A stretch of DNA of 64,000 bases. Origin: Serratia sp. FDAARGOS_506 (GTDB lineage Bacteria; Pseudomonadota; Gammaproteobacteria; Enterobacterales; Enterobacteriaceae). Location of the stretch: assembly GCF_003812745.1 (NCBI RefSeq), contig NZ_CP033831.1:2356001-2420000 (forward strand), written 5' to 3'. The position numbers were made by a program, and so were the translations under genes. The notes under the pieces were generated by a model, which was given only the letters and a program-made list of their open reading frames with translations, had not been told where the DNA came from and ran no database searches. Positions 10,305 to 20,878 of the stretch are shown piece by piece. Every line of letters begins with the position of its first letter. The stretch's first letter is position 1.

Positions 10305-11006
10305 CGCGTACTGCGTCATCTGGCCGCTGCTCATCAACGGTTGACCCAGCACATACTGGCCGTTGTCCACGGTCATCATCGGCGGCTGGTGGTTCTTCGC
10401 GAAGTAATCGTAACCCGGCTTCAGCTGGCGCCAGAAGGCGATATAGCTGGATGACGCATGGCGTTTAAGGTTCTGCTCGGTCATGCGGAACGGGTAGATG
10501 CTGATGTCGACGCGGCTTTGCCCATAGGCGAAGGCAGCTTCGACGTAGCGATAGATCTCATCCATATAGGTGTTGGTCATCGCGTAACAACCGATCGATT
10601 TACATTCGCCGTGGATCATCAGATAAGCGCCGGAATAACCCTGCGATTTATCGTAATCATTAGGGAAACCGATATTGATTGCCCGATAATACTTGCTGTC
10701 GGGTTTCAGATGGCGCGCGTCAACGCTATAAAAGCCTTCCGGACTTTTAAAGTCGCCTTCACGGCGTTTAGGACCCAGCCCACCGGAGAAATTACAGATC
10801 GGGAACGTGTTGACCAAGCGGAATTCATTGCCCATTCTGGCATACAATTCCAGCTTGCGTTCCTCTTTGAAGATCTGAATATAGACCGGCGAACCCAATA
10901 ATTGCTGTTTAACTACCGGCGCTTCGGGTACCTGCTCGCTGGCGCTGCAGGCCGTGATCATCGGCATAGAAACAAGCATCGCAAACAACAGCGCGATTTT
11001 GCTCAT
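10239..11006 (-). CDS. dpaA: DpaA/LdtF (YafK) L,D-transpeptidase-fold peptidoglycan amidase
   Basis: YafK-type YkuD-domain protein of 255 residues. In E. coli the homologue (DpaA, formerly LdtF) cuts Braun lipoprotein from peptidoglycan. The N-terminus is a signal sequence with a possible lipobox (MITACSAS, Cys ~20). The catalytic motif is [16 protein letters not shown], with the His and the nucleophilic Cys of the YkuD fold. It is convergent with yafJ and overlaps its 3' end. The last ~45 residues are Pro/Asn/Gln-rich and probably disordered. Confidence 0.92.
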   Translation of the reverse strand: MSKIALLFAMLVSMPMITACSASEQVPEAPVVKQQLLGSPVYIQIFKEERKLELYARMGNEFRLVNTFPICNFSGGLGPKRREGDFKSPEGFYSVDARHLKPDSKYYRAINIGFPNDYDKSQGYSGAYLMIHGECKSIGCYAMTNTYMDEIYRYVEAAFAYGQSRVDISIYPFRMTEQNLKRHASSSYIAFWRQLKPGYDYFAKNHQPPMMTVDNGQYVLGQPLMSSGQMTQYASASPTPNTNPFAQNKPLTEVK

Positions 11007-11559
11007 TATTATTCCTGCTTATATTTATCTGCCGGCGCAATGACGTTGGTCGGCATGCCACTGATTATTGTTTTTACTGCTGCAAAACACCGCCAGATTA
11101 CCAGCGCGTTTATTTTTAGCAATACGTGATATGTATAAAAAAACGACAAAGCTCGATAAAAGTGAAATGACCGGCAGATTTTAACGATAAGTAGTGAAAA
11201 ACAGGCGAAATTTAATTGCGTTTGCTTGACCCAAGTCACTACGGAACGCAGAACAATGTTGCGAACAATGTTAATATTCCCCCTTCAATTTAACGCGCTG
11301 TGGCGATTGAAGCGGCAAGAGTTATTGCATATAACCCGGCCGTTTCGATGGTTATTTAGCTACATGCCGTTAACACATCGACTGCCGCGCAAACAACGGA
11401 AAGGGGGAATCAAGGGAATGCGCGTTACCCCAATTTTTCACTGCGAGAAAGTTCATGTTGGGTGTGCCGCCATGCGCACTGCCCGGCAATCCTGGCATCG
11501 TCAGCACCCGCCTCTGGGGCCGGTCAGACGTGTAAATCAAACTACATCGTATAAATCCT
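11007..11559. other. AT-rich intergenic region before the nqr operon
   Basis: This 553-base region separates divergent dpaA and nqrA. It must hold both promoters but contains no convincing coding sequence: the reading frame over 11226-11567 is Arg/His-rich and lacks any family feature. No clear Shine-Dalgarno precedes the nqrA ATG; TATAAAT lies only a few bases upstream of it. Confidence 0.5.
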
Positions 11560-12909
11560 ATGATTAAGATCAGAAAAGGGTTAGATCTGCCGATAGCCGG
11601 GGCTCCGGTTCAGGCGATCCAAGATGGCCCGAACATTCAGCATGTCGCCCTGCTTGGGGAAGAGTATGTCGGAATGCGTCCCTCCATGCTGGTGCAGGAA
11701 GGCGATACCGTTAAGAAAGGCCAGGCGTTGTTCGAAGATAAGAAAAACCCCGGGGTTTTCTTCACGGCTCCCGCCAGCGGCCGCATCGCCGCGATTAACC
11801 GCGGCGAGCGGCGCGTATTGCAATCGGTGGTGATTGCGCTGGAAAACGGCGGCGACGATCAGCTCGAATTTGCGCACTACCCACCGGGTGAATTGACCCA
11901 ATTGCCGCGCGAACAGGTCGAGAGCGAACTGATCGCCAGCGGCCTGTGGACCGCGCTGCGCACCCGTCCGTTCAGCAAAACGCCGAGTCCCGGCAGCGAA
12001 GCGCGCGCCATTTTCGTCACCGCAATGGATACCCAACCGTTGGCTGCCGATCCGCAGGTGATCATCGCCGAACAGCAGGCGGCGTTCAACGCCGGGCTGG
12101 TGGTGTTGGCGCGCCTGACGGCGGGCAAGGTGCACGTGTGCCACGCTGCCGGCGCCTCCGTTGGCCAGCAGAGCAGCCCGCAGATCGCCTACAGCGAATT
12201 CGCCGGCCCGCATCCCGCCGGGCTGGTGGGTACCCACATTCACTTTCTTGAACCGGTCAGCCTGAAGAAAACCGTTTGGCACATCGGCTACCAGGACGTC
12301 ATCGCCATCGGCACGCTGTTCACCACCGGTAAGCTCGATACCCGCCGGGTCGTGGCGCTGGCCGGGCCGCAGGTGGTGCAGCCGGCGCTGCTGCGCACCC
12401 GCCTGGGCGCCAGCCTCGATGAGCTGACCGCCGGCCGCCTGAAAAACGGCGAGAACCGAGTGATCTCCGGTTCGGTGTTGAACGGCATGCACGCCGCCGG
12501 GCCGAACGCCTGGCTCGGCCGCTTCCACTCGCAGGTGTCGGTGCTGGAAGAAGGGCGCGACAAAGAGCTGTTCGGTTGGATCGTGCCTTCGCCGAACAAG
12601 TTCTCCATTACCCGCACTACGCTGGGTCACTTCCTGAAGAACAAACTGTTCGCCTTCTCGACCACCACCCACGGCGGCGAGCGCGCCATGGTGCCGATCG
12701 GCAACTACGAGCGGGTGATGCCGCTGGATATTTTGCCGACGCTGCTGCTGCGCGATCTGCTGGCGGGCGACAGCGACAGCGCGCAGGCGTTGGGTTGCCT
12801 GGAACTGGACGAGGAAGATCTGGCGCTGTGCACCTTCGTTTGCCCCGGCAAGTATGAGTACGCGCCGGTGCTGCGCGAGGTGCTGACCAAGATTGAGCAG
12901 GAAGGATAA
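11560..12909 (+). CDS. nqrA: Na+-translocating NADH:quinone reductase subunit A
   Basis: Peripheral subunit of the Na+-NQR respiratory complex, which couples NADH oxidation by ubiquinone to Na+ export. It is 449 residues beginning [14 protein letters not shown], with the family motif [19 protein letters not shown] near residues 35-55 (lipoyl/barrel-sandwich-like domain). First gene of an uninterrupted six-gene structural operon; nqrB starts three bases after its stop. Confidence 0.97.
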   Translation: MIKIRKGLDLPIAGAPVQAIQDGPNIQHVALLGEEYVGMRPSMLVQEGDTVKKGQALFEDKKNPGVFFTAPASGRIAAINRGERRVLQSVVIALENGGDDQLEFAHYPPGELTQLPREQVESELIASGLWTALRTRPFSKTPSPGSEARAIFVTAMDTQPLAADPQVIIAEQQAAFNAGLVVLARLTAGKVHVCHAAGASVGQQSSPQIAYSEFAGPHPAGLVGTHIHFLEPVSLKKTVWHIGYQDVIAIGTLFTTGKLDTRRVVALAGPQVVQPALLRTRLGASLDELTAGRLKNGENRVISGSVLNGMHAAGPNAWLGRFHSQVSVLEEGRDKELFGWIVPSPNKFSITRTTLGHFLKNKLFAFSTTTHGGERAMVPIGNYERVMPLDILPTLLLRDLLAGDSDSAQALGCLELDEEDLALCTFVCPGKYEYAPVLREVLTKIEQEG

Positions 12910-12912
12910 CCG

Positions 12913-14154
12913 ATGGGCCTGAAGAATTATTTTGAGAAGATAGAGCATCACTTCACGCCGGGCGGCAAACTGGAAAAGTGGTATCCGCTGTATGAAGCGA
13001 CCACCACGGTGTTTTATACCCCCGGCACGGTGACGCGCGGCGCTTCGCACGTGCGCGACGCCATCGATTTGAAACGCATGATGATCCTGGTGTGGCTGGC
13101 GGTATTCCCGGCGATGTTCTGGGGCATGTACAACGTCGGCCAGCAGGCGATCCCGGCGTTGCACCATCTGTACAGCGGCGACGAGCTGCAACAGGTGCTG
13201 GCGGGCGACTGGCATTATCGCCTGGCGCAGTGGCTCGGCGCCTCGCTGGCGGCCGACGCCGGCTGGATCAGCAAGATGGTGCTGGGCGCCTGTTACTTCC
13301 TGCCGATCTACGCCGTGGTGTTTGTCGTCGGCGGCTTTTGGGAAGTGCTGTTCGCCATTATCCGCAAGCATGAGGTGAACGAAGGCTTCTTCGTCACCTC
13401 TATCTTGTTCGCGCTGATCGTGCCGCCGACCTTGCCGCTGTGGCAGGCCGCGCTGGGTATCACCTTCGGCGTGGTGGTGGCCAAAGAGATCTTTGGCGGC
13501 ACCGGGCGCAACTTCCTCAACCCGGCGCTGGCCGGCCGCGCCTTCCTGTTCTTCGCCTATCCGGCGCAGATCTCCGGCGATCTGGTGTGGACCTCTGCTG
13601 ACGGTTTCTCCGGCGCGACGCCGCTGGCGCAGTGGAGTGCCGGCGGGGCGCACAGCCTGAGCAACGTGGCCACCGGTCAGTCCATCAGCTGGATGGACGC
13701 TTTCCTGGGCAACATCCCCGGCTCCATCGGTGAAGTCTCCACGCTAATGATCCTGATCGGCGGGGCGATTATTCTGTTCGGCCGCGTGGCCTCCTGGCGC
13801 ATCGTCGCCGGCGTGATGCTTGGCATGGTGGCTTCCGCCCTGTTGTTCAACGCTATCGGTTCCGATACCAACCCGATGTTCGCCATGCCGTGGTATTGGC
13901 ATCTGGTGCTGGGCGGTTTCGCCTTCGGCATGATCTTTATGGCGACCGACCCGGTTTCCGCCTCCTTCACCAACAAGGGGAAATGGTGGTACGGCATTCT
14001 GATCGGCGTGATGTGCGTGCTGATCCGGGTGGTCAACCCCGCCTATCCGGAAGGCATGATGCTGGCGATCCTGTTCGCCAACCTGTTCGCACCGCTGTTC
14101 GATTATCTGGTGGTGCAGGCCAACATCAAGCGGAGAAAAGCCCGTGGCGAATGA
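12913..14154 (+). CDS. nqrB: Na+-NQR subunit B
   Basis: Integral membrane subunit (413 residues, ~9-10 membrane segments) carrying a covalently bound FMN and riboflavin and forming part of the Na+ path. The FMN attachment motif SGATPLAQW is present; its threonine is residue 236 by direct count from the ATG, the same number as in Vibrio NqrB. RBS AGGATAACCG. Overlaps nqrC by 11 bases. Confidence 0.97.
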   Translation: MGLKNYFEKIEHHFTPGGKLEKWYPLYEATTTVFYTPGTVTRGASHVRDAIDLKRMMILVWLAVFPAMFWGMYNVGQQAIPALHHLYSGDELQQVLAGDWHYRLAQWLGASLAADAGWISKMVLGACYFLPIYAVVFVVGGFWEVLFAIIRKHEVNEGFFVTSILFALIVPPTLPLWQAALGITFGVVVAKEIFGGTGRNFLNPALAGRAFLFFAYPAQISGDLVWTSADGFSGATPLAQWSAGGAHSLSNVATGQSISWMDAFLGNIPGSIGEVSTLMILIGGAIILFGRVASWRIVAGVMLGMVASALLFNAIGSDTNPMFAMPWYWHLVLGGFAFGMIFMATDPVSASFTNKGKWWYGILIGVMCVLIRVVNPAYPEGMMLAILFANLFAPLFDYLVVQANIKRRKARGE

Positions 14155-14935
14155 AGCGAAAAACGACGGCATCGGTAAAACGCTGCTGGTAGTACTGCTG
14201 CTGTGTCTGGTGTGTTCCGTGGTGGTGGCGGGCTCCGCCGTCGGCCTGAAGTCCAAACAGCAGGAGCAAAAGCTGCTCGACAAGCAGCGCAATATTCTCG
14301 ACGTAGCCGGCCTGTTGCAGCCGAAAATGGAGAGCGAGCAGGTCAAGAGTCTTTACAGCGAACGCATCGAACCGCGCCTGGTGGATCTGAACAGCGGCGA
14401 GTTTGTCGCCGGCAAGGCGGCGTTCGATCTGGGCGCCGCGCTGCGCGACGACGCCAAAAGCGTGGCGCTGGCGGCGGGCGACGATCCGGCCGGCATCAAG
14501 CGCCGCAGCAACCAGGCGGAAATCTACCTGGTGCGCGATGAAAGCGGCCAGGTGAACAAGATTGTGCTGCCGGTATACGGCACCGGCCTGTGGTCGATGA
14601 TGTACGCTTTCGTGGCGCTGGATAACGACGGCAATACGGTCAAAGGCATCACCTACTACGACCAGGGGGAAACCCCGGGGCTGGGCGGTGAGGTCGAGAA
14701 CCCGTCCTGGCGCCAGCAGTGGGTCGGCAAGCAGCTGTTCGACGACAACGGCCAGCCGGCGATCCGCGTGGTGAAAGGCGGCGCGCGTCAGGGGGATGTG
14801 CACGGGGTGGACGGCCTGTCCGGCGCCACGCTGACCTCCAACGGCGTGCAGCATACGTTTGATTTCTGGTTGGGCGAGCACGGCTTCGGCCCGTTCCTGA
14901 AAAAAGTTCGTGAAGGAGCGCTGAAAAATGGCTGA
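14144..14935 (+). CDS. nqrC: Na+-NQR subunit C
   Basis: Subunit with one N-terminal membrane helix (residues ~10-30) and a periplasmic domain that carries covalent FMN. The flavinylation motif [11 protein letters not shown] is present with its threonine at residue 229. GTG start overlapping the nqrB end. Its FMN is attached by the ApbE encoded at 17400-18431. Confidence 0.97.
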   Translation: MANEAKNDGIGKTLLVVLLLCLVCSVVVAGSAVGLKSKQQEQKLLDKQRNILDVAGLLQPKMESEQVKSLYSERIEPRLVDLNSGEFVAGKAAFDLGAALRDDAKSVALAAGDDPAGIKRRSNQAEIYLVRDESGQVNKIVLPVYGTGLWSMMYAFVALDNDGNTVKGITYYDQGETPGLGGEVENPSWRQQWVGKQLFDDNGQPAIRVVKGGARQGDVHGVDGLSGATLTSNGVQHTFDFWLGEHGFGPFLKKVREGALKNG

Positions 14936-15557
14936 TTCCAAAGAGATAAAGCGGGTCCTGCTGGGGCCGCTGTTCGACAATAACCCGATCGCCCTGCAGG
15001 TGTTAGGCGTTTGTTCTGCGCTGGCGGTGACCACCAAGCTGGAGACGGCGGTGGTGATGACCATTGCGGTGACGCTGGTCACGGCGTTCTCCAGCTTCTT
15101 CATCTCACTGATCCGTCACCATATTCCCAACAGCGTGCGTATCATCGTACAGATGGCGATCATCGCCTCGCTGGTGATCGTGGTCGATCAGCTGTTGCGC
15201 GCCTATGCGTTCGAGATCTCCAAGCAGCTGTCGGTGTTCGTCGGCCTGATCATCACCAACTGTATCGTGATGGGGCGCGCCGAGGCTTACGCCATGAAGT
15301 CGCCGCCGATCGAGAGTTTTATGGACGGCATCGGCAACGGGCTGGGCTACGGGGTGATCCTGGTGCTGGTCGGTTTCCTGCGCGAGCTGATTGGCTCCGG
15401 CAAGCTGTTCGGCGTCCCGGTGCTGGAAACGGTGCAGAACGGCGGCTGGTATCAGCCGAACGGCCTGTTCCTGCTGGCACCGAGTGCGTTCTTCATCATC
15501 GGCCTGCTGATCTGGGTGCTGCGCACCTTGAAGCCGGCGCAGATCGAAAAGGAGTAA
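14928..15557 (+). CDS. nqrD: Na+-NQR subunit D
   Basis: Integral membrane subunit of 209 residues with six hydrophobic segments, beginning [20 protein letters not shown]. It pairs with NqrE in the membrane and the two share an intersubunit iron centre bound by cysteines within the helices (family knowledge); a candidate is in [10 protein letters not shown] and another in [13 protein letters not shown]. Overlaps nqrC by 8 bases. Confidence 0.97.
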   Translation: MADSKEIKRVLLGPLFDNNPIALQVLGVCSALAVTTKLETAVVMTIAVTLVTAFSSFFISLIRHHIPNSVRIIVQMAIIASLVIVVDQLLRAYAFEISKQLSVFVGLIITNCIVMGRAEAYAMKSPPIESFMDGIGNGLGYGVILVLVGFLRELIGSGKLFGVPVLETVQNGGWYQPNGLFLLAPSAFFIIGLLIWVLRTLKPAQIEKE

Positions 15558-15563
15558 AGGCCG

Positions 15564-16160
15564 ATGGAACACTATATCAGCCTGTTTGTGCGCGCGGTGT
15601 TCGTTGAGAACATGGCGCTGGCGTTCTTCCTCGGGATGTGTACCTTCCTGGCGGTCTCGAAGAAGGTGTCGACCGCCTTTGGCCTGGGCATCGCGGTGAC
15701 CATCGTCCTCGGCATTTCGGTGCCGGTGAACAACCTGGTCTACAACCTGATCCTGCGCGACGGCGCGCTGGTGGAAGGCGTTGATCTGAGCTTCCTCAAC
15801 TTCATCACCTTCATCGGCGTGATCGCCGCGCTGGTGCAGATTCTGGAGATGATCCTCGATCGCTTCTTCCCGTCGCTGTACAACGCGCTCGGCATCTTCC
15901 TGCCGCTCATCACCGTGAACTGCGCCATCTTCGGCGGCGTGTCCTTCATGGTACAGCGCGACTACAACTTCGCCGAATCGGTGGTGTACGGCATCGGTTC
16001 CGGCACCGGCTGGATGCTGGCGATCGTCGCCATGGCGGGGATCCGCGAAAAACTCAAGTATGCCAACGTGCCGGCGGGATTGCGCGGCCTGGGCATTACC
16101 TTTATCACCACCGGACTGATGGCGCTGGGCTTCATGTCCTTCTCCGGTGTTCAGTTGTAA
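15564..16160 (+). CDS. nqrE: Na+-NQR subunit E
   Basis: Integral membrane subunit of 198 residues, inverted-topology homologue of NqrD. The cysteine-containing helices [12 protein letters not shown] and [14 protein letters not shown] correspond to the iron-binding half-sites shared with NqrD. It starts six bases after nqrD with AAAGG upstream. Confidence 0.97.
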   Translation: MEHYISLFVRAVFVENMALAFFLGMCTFLAVSKKVSTAFGLGIAVTIVLGISVPVNNLVYNLILRDGALVEGVDLSFLNFITFIGVIAALVQILEMILDRFFPSLYNALGIFLPLITVNCAIFGGVSFMVQRDYNFAESVVYGIGSGTGWMLAIVAMAGIREKLKYANVPAGLRGLGITFITTGLMALGFMSFSGVQL

Positions 16161-16175
16161 AGGCGGGAAGAATTT

Positions 16176-17399
16176 ATGGAAATTATTTTAGGCGTAGCCA
16201 TGTTCACCGCCATTGTGATGGTGCTGGTGTTGCTGATCCTGTTCGCCAAGTCAAAGCTGGTGAATACCGGCGACATCGCGGTGGAGATCAACGGCGATCT
16301 GGATAAGAGCTTCCATGCGCCGGCGGGCGACAAACTGCTCAACGTGCTCTCCAGCCAGGGGATCTTCGTCTCCTCGGCCTGCGGCGGCGGCGGCTCCTGT
16401 GGCCAGTGCCGGGTGGTGATCAAAGAGGGCGGCGGCGATATCCTGCCGACCGAGCTTTCGCACATCAACAAGCGCGAAGCGAAAGAGGGTTGCCGCCTGG
16501 CGTGCCAGGTGAACGTGAAGCAAAACCTGAAGATCGAGCTACCGGAAGAGATTTTCGGCGTGAAGAAATGGGAGTGCGAGGTTATCTCCAATGATAACAA
16601 AGCCACCTTTATCAAAGAGCTGAAGCTGAAGATCCCCGACGGCGAAGACGTGCCGTTCCGCGCGGGCGGCTTCATCCAGATCGAAGCGCCGGCGCACGAT
16701 ATCAGCTATGCCGACTTCGACGTGCCGCAGGAGTATCGCGGCGACTGGGACAAATTCAACCTGTTCCGCTACCGTTCGACGGTGAACGACACCACGGTGC
16801 GCGCCTACTCGATGGCCAACTACCCGGAAGAGAAGGGCATCATCATGCTCAACGTGCGTATCGCCACGCCGCCGCCGAACAATCCGGACGTGCCGCCGGG
16901 CATCATGTCTTCCTATATCTGGTCGCTGAAGCCGGGCGACAAGGTGACTATCTCCGGGCCGTTCGGCGAATTCTTCGCCAAGGAAACCGACGCCGAAATG
17001 ATCTTTATCGGCGGCGGCGCGGGCATGGCGCCGATGCGTTCGCACATCTTCGATCAGCTCAAGCGCCTGAACTCGAAGCGCAAGATCACTTTCTGGTACG
17101 GCGCGCGTTCGCTGCGCGAGATGTTCTATGAAGACGACTTCAACCAGCTGCAGGCGGAGAACGAAAACTTCACCTGGCATGTGGCGCTGTCGGATCCGCA
17201 GCCGGAAGATAACTGGACCGGCTACACCGGCTTTATCCATAATGTTCTGCTGGAGAACTATCTGAAGAACCACCCGGCGCCGGAGGACTGCGAGTTTTAC
17301 ATGTGCGGGCCGCCGATGATGAACGCTGCGGTGATCAAGATGCTGAAAGATCTGGGCGTCGAAGACGAAAACATCATGCTGGATGACTTTGGTGGCTAA
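16176..17399 (+). CDS. nqrF: Na+-NQR subunit F (NADH dehydrogenase subunit)
   Basis: Electron entry subunit of 407 residues: an N-terminal membrane helix (~3-25), a 2Fe-2S ferredoxin domain with [12 protein letters not shown] and the fourth cysteine in GCRLACQV, and a ferredoxin-reductase-like FAD/NADH module (RAYSMANYP for [16 protein letters not shown] for NADH, C-terminal [13 protein letters not shown]). Its stop codon is followed immediately by the apbE ATG. Confidence 0.98.
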   Translation: MEIILGVAMFTAIVMVLVLLILFAKSKLVNTGDIAVEINGDLDKSFHAPAGDKLLNVLSSQGIFVSSACGGGGSCGQCRVVIKEGGGDILPTELSHINKREAKEGCRLACQVNVKQNLKIELPEEIFGVKKWECEVISNDNKATFIKELKLKIPDGEDVPFRAGGFIQIEAPAHDISYADFDVPQEYRGDWDKFNLFRYRSTVNDTTVRAYSMANYPEEKGIIMLNVRIATPPPNNPDVPPGIMSSYIWSLKPGDKVTISGPFGEFFAKETDAEMIFIGGGAGMAPMRSHIFDQLKRLNSKRKITFWYGARSLREMFYEDDFNQLQAENENFTWHVALSDPQPEDNWTGYTGFIHNVLLENYLKNHPAPEDCEFYMCGPPMMNAAVIKMLKDLGVEDENIMLDDFGG

Positions 17400-18431
17400 A
17401 TGCGCGCATTGGCGATGAAGAACTGGCTGACGGGCGTGGCGCTGAGCGCCACCCTGCTGCTGACCGGCTGCGGGCCGGAACAGGTGGATCTGACGGGTAA
17501 AACCATGGGCACCTCGTATTCGATCCGTTACGTGACCGGCGACGACACGCCGTCGGCGCGCGAGATGCAGGCGGAGATCGACAAACGGCTGGAACAGGTG
17601 AACGACCAGATGTCCACCTACCGACCGGACTCCGAGTTGAGCCGCTTCAACGCCAGCCGCGATATTGACCGGCCGTTCCCGGTTTCGCCGGCGACCGCCG
17701 TGGTAGTGCGCGAAGCGTTGCGCATCAACCGCGTGACCGATGGCGCGCTGGACGTGACCGTCGGGCCGCTGGTCAACCTGTGGGGCTTCGGCCCGGAAGG
17801 GCGGCCGGACAAAGTGCCGAGCGAGGCGGAGCTGGCGCACCGCCGCGCCTGGACCGGCGCCGATAAACTGACGGTGCAGGGCAGCGCGCTGGTGAAAAGT
17901 ATCCCCGAGCTGTATGTCGATCTGTCGTCGATCGCCAAAGGATACGGCGTGGACGTGGTGGCGGAGTATCTGCAATCGCAACATGTGCAAAATTACATGG
18001 TGGACATCGGTGGTGAAGTCCGCACCCGCGGGCGCAACGGCGAGCAAAAGCCGTGGCGCATCGCCATCGAGCGCCCGACCGCCGGTGCGCAGCAGCAGGC
18101 GCAGTTGGTGATCCAGCCAGGGGAGATGTCGATCGCCACCTCGGGTGACTATCGCAACTACTTCGAGCAGGACGGGGTGCGCTATTCGCACACCATCGAT
18201 CCTATCACCGGCCGGCCGATCAACCACCGCCTGGTGTCGATCACCGTGCTGAGCCCGACCTGTATGACCGCCGACGGTCTGTCCACCGGCCTGAACGTGA
18301 TGGGGCCGGAGCGCGGCCTGGCGCTGGCCAATCTGCTCGGTATCCCGGTGTTCATGATCGTGAAAACCGCCGACGGGTTTGAGGAGCGTTATTCGGACGC
18401 GTTCAAACCCTATCTGAAAAAGAGTTCGTGA
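17400..18431 (+). CDS. apbE: FAD:protein FMN transferase ApbE (lipoprotein)
   Basis: Attaches FMN to the threonines of NqrB and NqrC (SGAT motifs) from FAD in the periplasm. It has a lipoprotein signal (lipobox LLTGC), then the ApbE fold starting KTMGTSYSIRY, with VDLSSIAKGYGVD and VDIGGEVRTRG; SHTIDPITGRP carries the Mg2+/catalytic region. Start is uncertain: ATG at 17400 directly abuts the nqrF stop, while ATG at 17415 gives a tidier signal peptide (MKNWLTGVAL). Co-transcription with its substrates is clear from the spacing. Confidence 0.96.
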   Translation: MRALAMKNWLTGVALSATLLLTGCGPEQVDLTGKTMGTSYSIRYVTGDDTPSAREMQAEIDKRLEQVNDQMSTYRPDSELSRFNASRDIDRPFPVSPATAVVVREALRINRVTDGALDVTVGPLVNLWGFGPEGRPDKVPSEAELAHRRAWTGADKLTVQGSALVKSIPELYVDLSSIAKGYGVDVVAEYLQSQHVQNYMVDIGGEVRTRGRNGEQKPWRIAIERPTAGAQQQAQLVIQPGEMSIATSGDYRNYFEQDGVRYSHTIDPITGRPINHRLVSITVLSPTCMTADGLSTGLNVMGPERGLALANLLGIPVFMIVKTADGFEERYSDAFKPYLKKSS

Positions 18432-18438
18432 GGTTGCT

Positions 18439-18666
18439 ATGCTGACGGTATTCGCCGCCACCTTCGTGTTGTTCCTGCTGATCGTCGGCGGGATGTCGCT
18501 GGGTTACGTGTTCAAGCGCAAAAGCCTGCAGGGCAGCTGCGGCGGCATCACCGCATTGGGGATGGAGAAAGTCTGCGACTGCCCGGAGCCCTGCGATGCG
18601 CGCAAAAAGCGTGAAGCCAAAGCGGCACAGCGGCGCGAGCAGCTGGAAAAGCACCGTATTCTATAG
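18439..18666 (+). CDS. nqrM: Na+-NQR maturation protein NqrM
   Basis: 75-residue protein with an N-terminal membrane helix (~3-22) and four cysteines in the pattern GSCGG ... VCDCPEPCD. NqrM (DUF539) is required for assembly of the NqrD/E iron centre in Vibrio. It is the last gene of the operon, followed by a strong terminator. Confidence 0.93.
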   Translation: MLTVFAATFVLFLLIVGGMSLGYVFKRKSLQGSCGGITALGMEKVCDCPEPCDARKKREAKAAQRREQLEKHRIL

Positions 18667-18676
18667 CTATAGCGAA

Positions 18677-18700
18677 AACCCGGCCTTGGCCGGGTTTTTT
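18677..18700. terminator. Bidirectional terminator after nqrM
   Basis: Nine-base-pair stem AACCCGGCC / GGCCGGGTT with a two-base TT turn, T-run on the plus strand and A-run on the other side, so it can serve both the nqr operon and the convergent minus-strand gene. Confidence 0.93.
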
Positions 18701-19592
18701 ACTTCGCCTTGCGGAAGTTTTTCGCCTCGGCCGGTGAGTTGACCATCACGCCGTCGGCGCCCAGCGCCAGCGCCTGCTGATACTCCTGCGGTGAGTTGAC
18801 GCCGAACAGGATGATGTGCGCCGGGCCCTGCGAGCGGAAGCAGTCCATCGACTCTTTATCCCAGGTCAGAAACGCCTTCGAACGCCCTTCACCGAGGGTA
18901 TATTTCTCCACCACTTCCACCTCGCGCTTCAGTTCCAGCCCGTACCAGCGCGGCTGCCGGTTATCCGGCTTGACGTCGCACTGATGCGCCATAGTGATAT
19001 TGGCCAGCAGCGTGCGGGTCTCGTCGCGGCTTTCGAAGCGCGGGATGGCCGGCGGCAGCGCCTGCAGGTATTTGGCGTCGGTGGAGTAGACGCGGATGCG
19101 GTTCAGGCTGTCGGTGCTTTCCAGCGTCGCCAGCAGCGCCTGGCCAAACTGCGCCGGGTCGGCGTCCGGGGATTTGATGTCCAGATAGAAAGTCACGCGC
19201 GGGAAGGCCTTCAACACCTCGTCCAGCCGCGGAATGCCGATGCCCTGGCTGCGGAACGGGTGCTCATCCCCCCTGGCGAAGGCCCAGCCGGCGTCGGTCT
19301 CGGCCAGCTGCGCTGCGGTATAGGCAGAAACCGGGCCCTGCCGGTTAGTCAACGCTTTCAGATCCGAAGGGCGATACAGCACGATGACGCCGTCTTTGGA
19401 TTCTTGCAGGGTGATCCAGATGGCGTCGGCGCCGTTTTTCAGCGCGGTTTCGATGGCGATGCGGGTGTTCTCCGGCGCATCGGCGGTGCCGCCGCGGTGG
19501 GCGACGATCGCCGGCGCGTGACCGGCGGCGCTGGCCGCCAGCGCGCTCAGCGACAGCGCGGAAGCCAGCAGCAAATAAGAAAATCTGATCAT
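18699..19592 (-). CDS. Secreted glycerophosphodiester phosphodiesterase-like protein, degenerate active site
   Basis: 297 residues with a clear signal peptide (ends ASAAG) followed by a GDPD-type TIM barrel: IVAHRGGTADAPENTR at the start of the mature part. In active enzymes HRG and ENT are followed by a metal-binding ExD (usually E-L/F-D-V) and then a catalytic His in VVxHD. Here the corresponding places read DAIWITLQES and VIVLYRPSDL, so both the ExD pair and the second His appear replaced. Later motifs (YLDIKSPDAD) are recognisable. I therefore call a GDPD-fold protein that may not be a normal diesterase. It is alone, downstream of nqrM in the opposite direction. Confidence 0.85.
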   Translation of the reverse strand: MIRFSYLLLASALSLSALAASAAGHAPAIVAHRGGTADAPENTRIAIETALKNGADAIWITLQESKDGVIVLYRPSDLKALTNRQGPVSAYTAAQLAETDAGWAFARGDEHPFRSQGIGIPRLDEVLKAFPRVTFYLDIKSPDADPAQFGQALLATLESTDSLNRIRVYSTDAKYLQALPPAIPRFESRDETRTLLANITMAHQCDVKPDNRQPRWYGLELKREVEVVEKYTLGEGRSKAFLTWDKESMDCFRSQGPAHIILFGVNSPQEYQQALALGADGVMVNSPAEAKNFRKAK

Positions 19593-19742
19593 GTAGGGTA
19601 CCTTGTCGTTATCGTTGTGGTGAGCCGCACGGGATGGCGGAAATCATACTATTGAAAAATTAAGCTTTTTTAACAACGCGGAAATATCTGGCGGAAACGG
19701 TGCTTTCGTCGAACCCTGCGGCCTTGAGCTTTCGGTATGTGA

Positions 19743-19758
19743 CTGTATACTTATACAG
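19743..19758 (+). promoter_or_regulatory. LexA operator of dinB
   Basis: CTGTATACTTATACAG is a perfect CTGT-N8-ACAG SOS box, 17 bases before the dinB start codon. It indicates DNA-damage induction through LexA. Confidence 0.95.
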
Positions 19759-19775
19759 TGTTACTGGAGGGTGCG

Positions 19776-20837
19776 ATGCGTAAAATCATTCATGTCGATA
19801 TGGACTGCTTCTTCGCGGCGGTGGAAATGCGCGACGATCCCAGCCTGCGCGATATCCCGCTGGCGATTGGCGGCAGTGCCGATCGGCGCGGGGTGATCAG
19901 CACCGCCAACTACCCGGCGCGGCGCTACGGCGTGCACAGCGCCATGTCCACGGCGATGGCGCTCAAGCTGTGCCCGCATCTTACCCTGTTGCCGGGGCGC
20001 ATGGCGGCCTACAAAGAGGCCTCGCTGCACATCCGCGAAATCTTCGCCCGCTATACCCCGCTGATCGAGCCGCTGTCGCTCGATGAAGCCTATCTCGACG
20101 TGACAGACAGCCCGCAATGCAATGGCTCGGCGACGCTGATCGCCCAGGAGATCCGCCAGGCGATCGCCGACGAACTGAACCTCACCGCCTCGGCCGGCGT
20201 CGCGCCGATCAAGTTTCTCGCCAAAATCGCCTCCGAGATGAACAAGCCGAACGGGCAATACGTGATCACGCCGGCGCAGGTGCCGGCGTTTTTGCAGCAG
20301 CTGCCGCTCAGCAAGATCCCCGGCGTCGGCAAGGTGACCGCCAAGCGCCTGGAAGAGGTGGGGCTTATCACCTGCGCCGACGTGCAGCAATATGATCTGG
20401 CGCAGCTGCTCAAGCGCTTCGGCAAGTTCGGCCGGGTGCTGTGGGAGCGGTGTCAGGGCATAGATCGGCGCGAAATCTCAGCGGAGCGGCTGCGCAAATC
20501 GGTGGGGGTGGAGCGCACACTGGCGGAAGATATTCACGACTGGGAAGACTGCGAAACGCTGATTATCGACAAACTCTATCCCGAGCTGGAGATGCGGCTG
20601 CGCAAGGTGAAGCCGGATCTGCACATCGCCAGGCAGGGCGTAAAGCTGAAGTTTCAGGATTTCCAGCAAACCACCCAGGAGCACGTATTTCCGGTGCTGA
20701 ACCGGCAGGATTTGCTGGAGGTGGCGCGGCAGGCGTGGCGCGAGCGGCGCGAAGGGCGCGGAGTGCGGCTGGTGGGGCTGCACGTGACGCTGCTCGATCC
20801 GCAGCTGGAGCGGCAGCTGGCGCTGCCTTGGGAATGA
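19776..20837 (+). CDS. dinB: DNA polymerase IV
   Basis: Y-family translesion DNA polymerase, 353 residues (E. coli 351). It begins [20 protein letters not shown], with the catalytic aspartate in DMDCFFA and the Asp-Glu pair in [12 protein letters not shown]. The helix-hairpin-helix is [14 protein letters not shown]. The C-terminus (QLALPWE) is where the beta-clamp-binding peptide lies in this family. ATG at 19776 has TGGAGG at 19764-19769; the longer upstream reading frame is ignored because it starts inside the LexA box. An intrinsic stem-loop terminator follows at 20837-20862. Confidence 0.97.
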   Translation: MRKIIHVDMDCFFAAVEMRDDPSLRDIPLAIGGSADRRGVISTANYPARRYGVHSAMSTAMALKLCPHLTLLPGRMAAYKEASLHIREIFARYTPLIEPLSLDEAYLDVTDSPQCNGSATLIAQEIRQAIADELNLTASAGVAPIKFLAKIASEMNKPNGQYVITPAQVPAFLQQLPLSKIPGVGKVTAKRLEEVGLITCADVQQYDLAQLLKRFGKFGRVLWERCQGIDRREISAERLRKSVGVERTLAEDIHDWEDCETLIIDKLYPELEMRLRKVKPDLHIARQGVKLKFQDFQQTTQEHVFPVLNRQDLLEVARQAWRERREGRGVRLVGLHVTLLDPQLERQLALPWE

Positions 20838-20862
20838 AAAAGCCGGCGGTCGCCGGCTTTTT
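20837..20862. terminator. Terminator between dinB and pepD
   Basis: AAAAAGCCGGCG / CGCCGGCTTTTT stem with a GT turn. A- and T-runs on both sides make it usable for both convergent genes. Confidence 0.93.
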
Positions 20863-20878
20863 GCATTAAGCGTGCAGA

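Noticed and set aside
11226..11567. Open frame upstream of nqrA
   Set aside because: Arg/His/Thr-rich, no ribosome site, overlaps the nqrA start; looks random.
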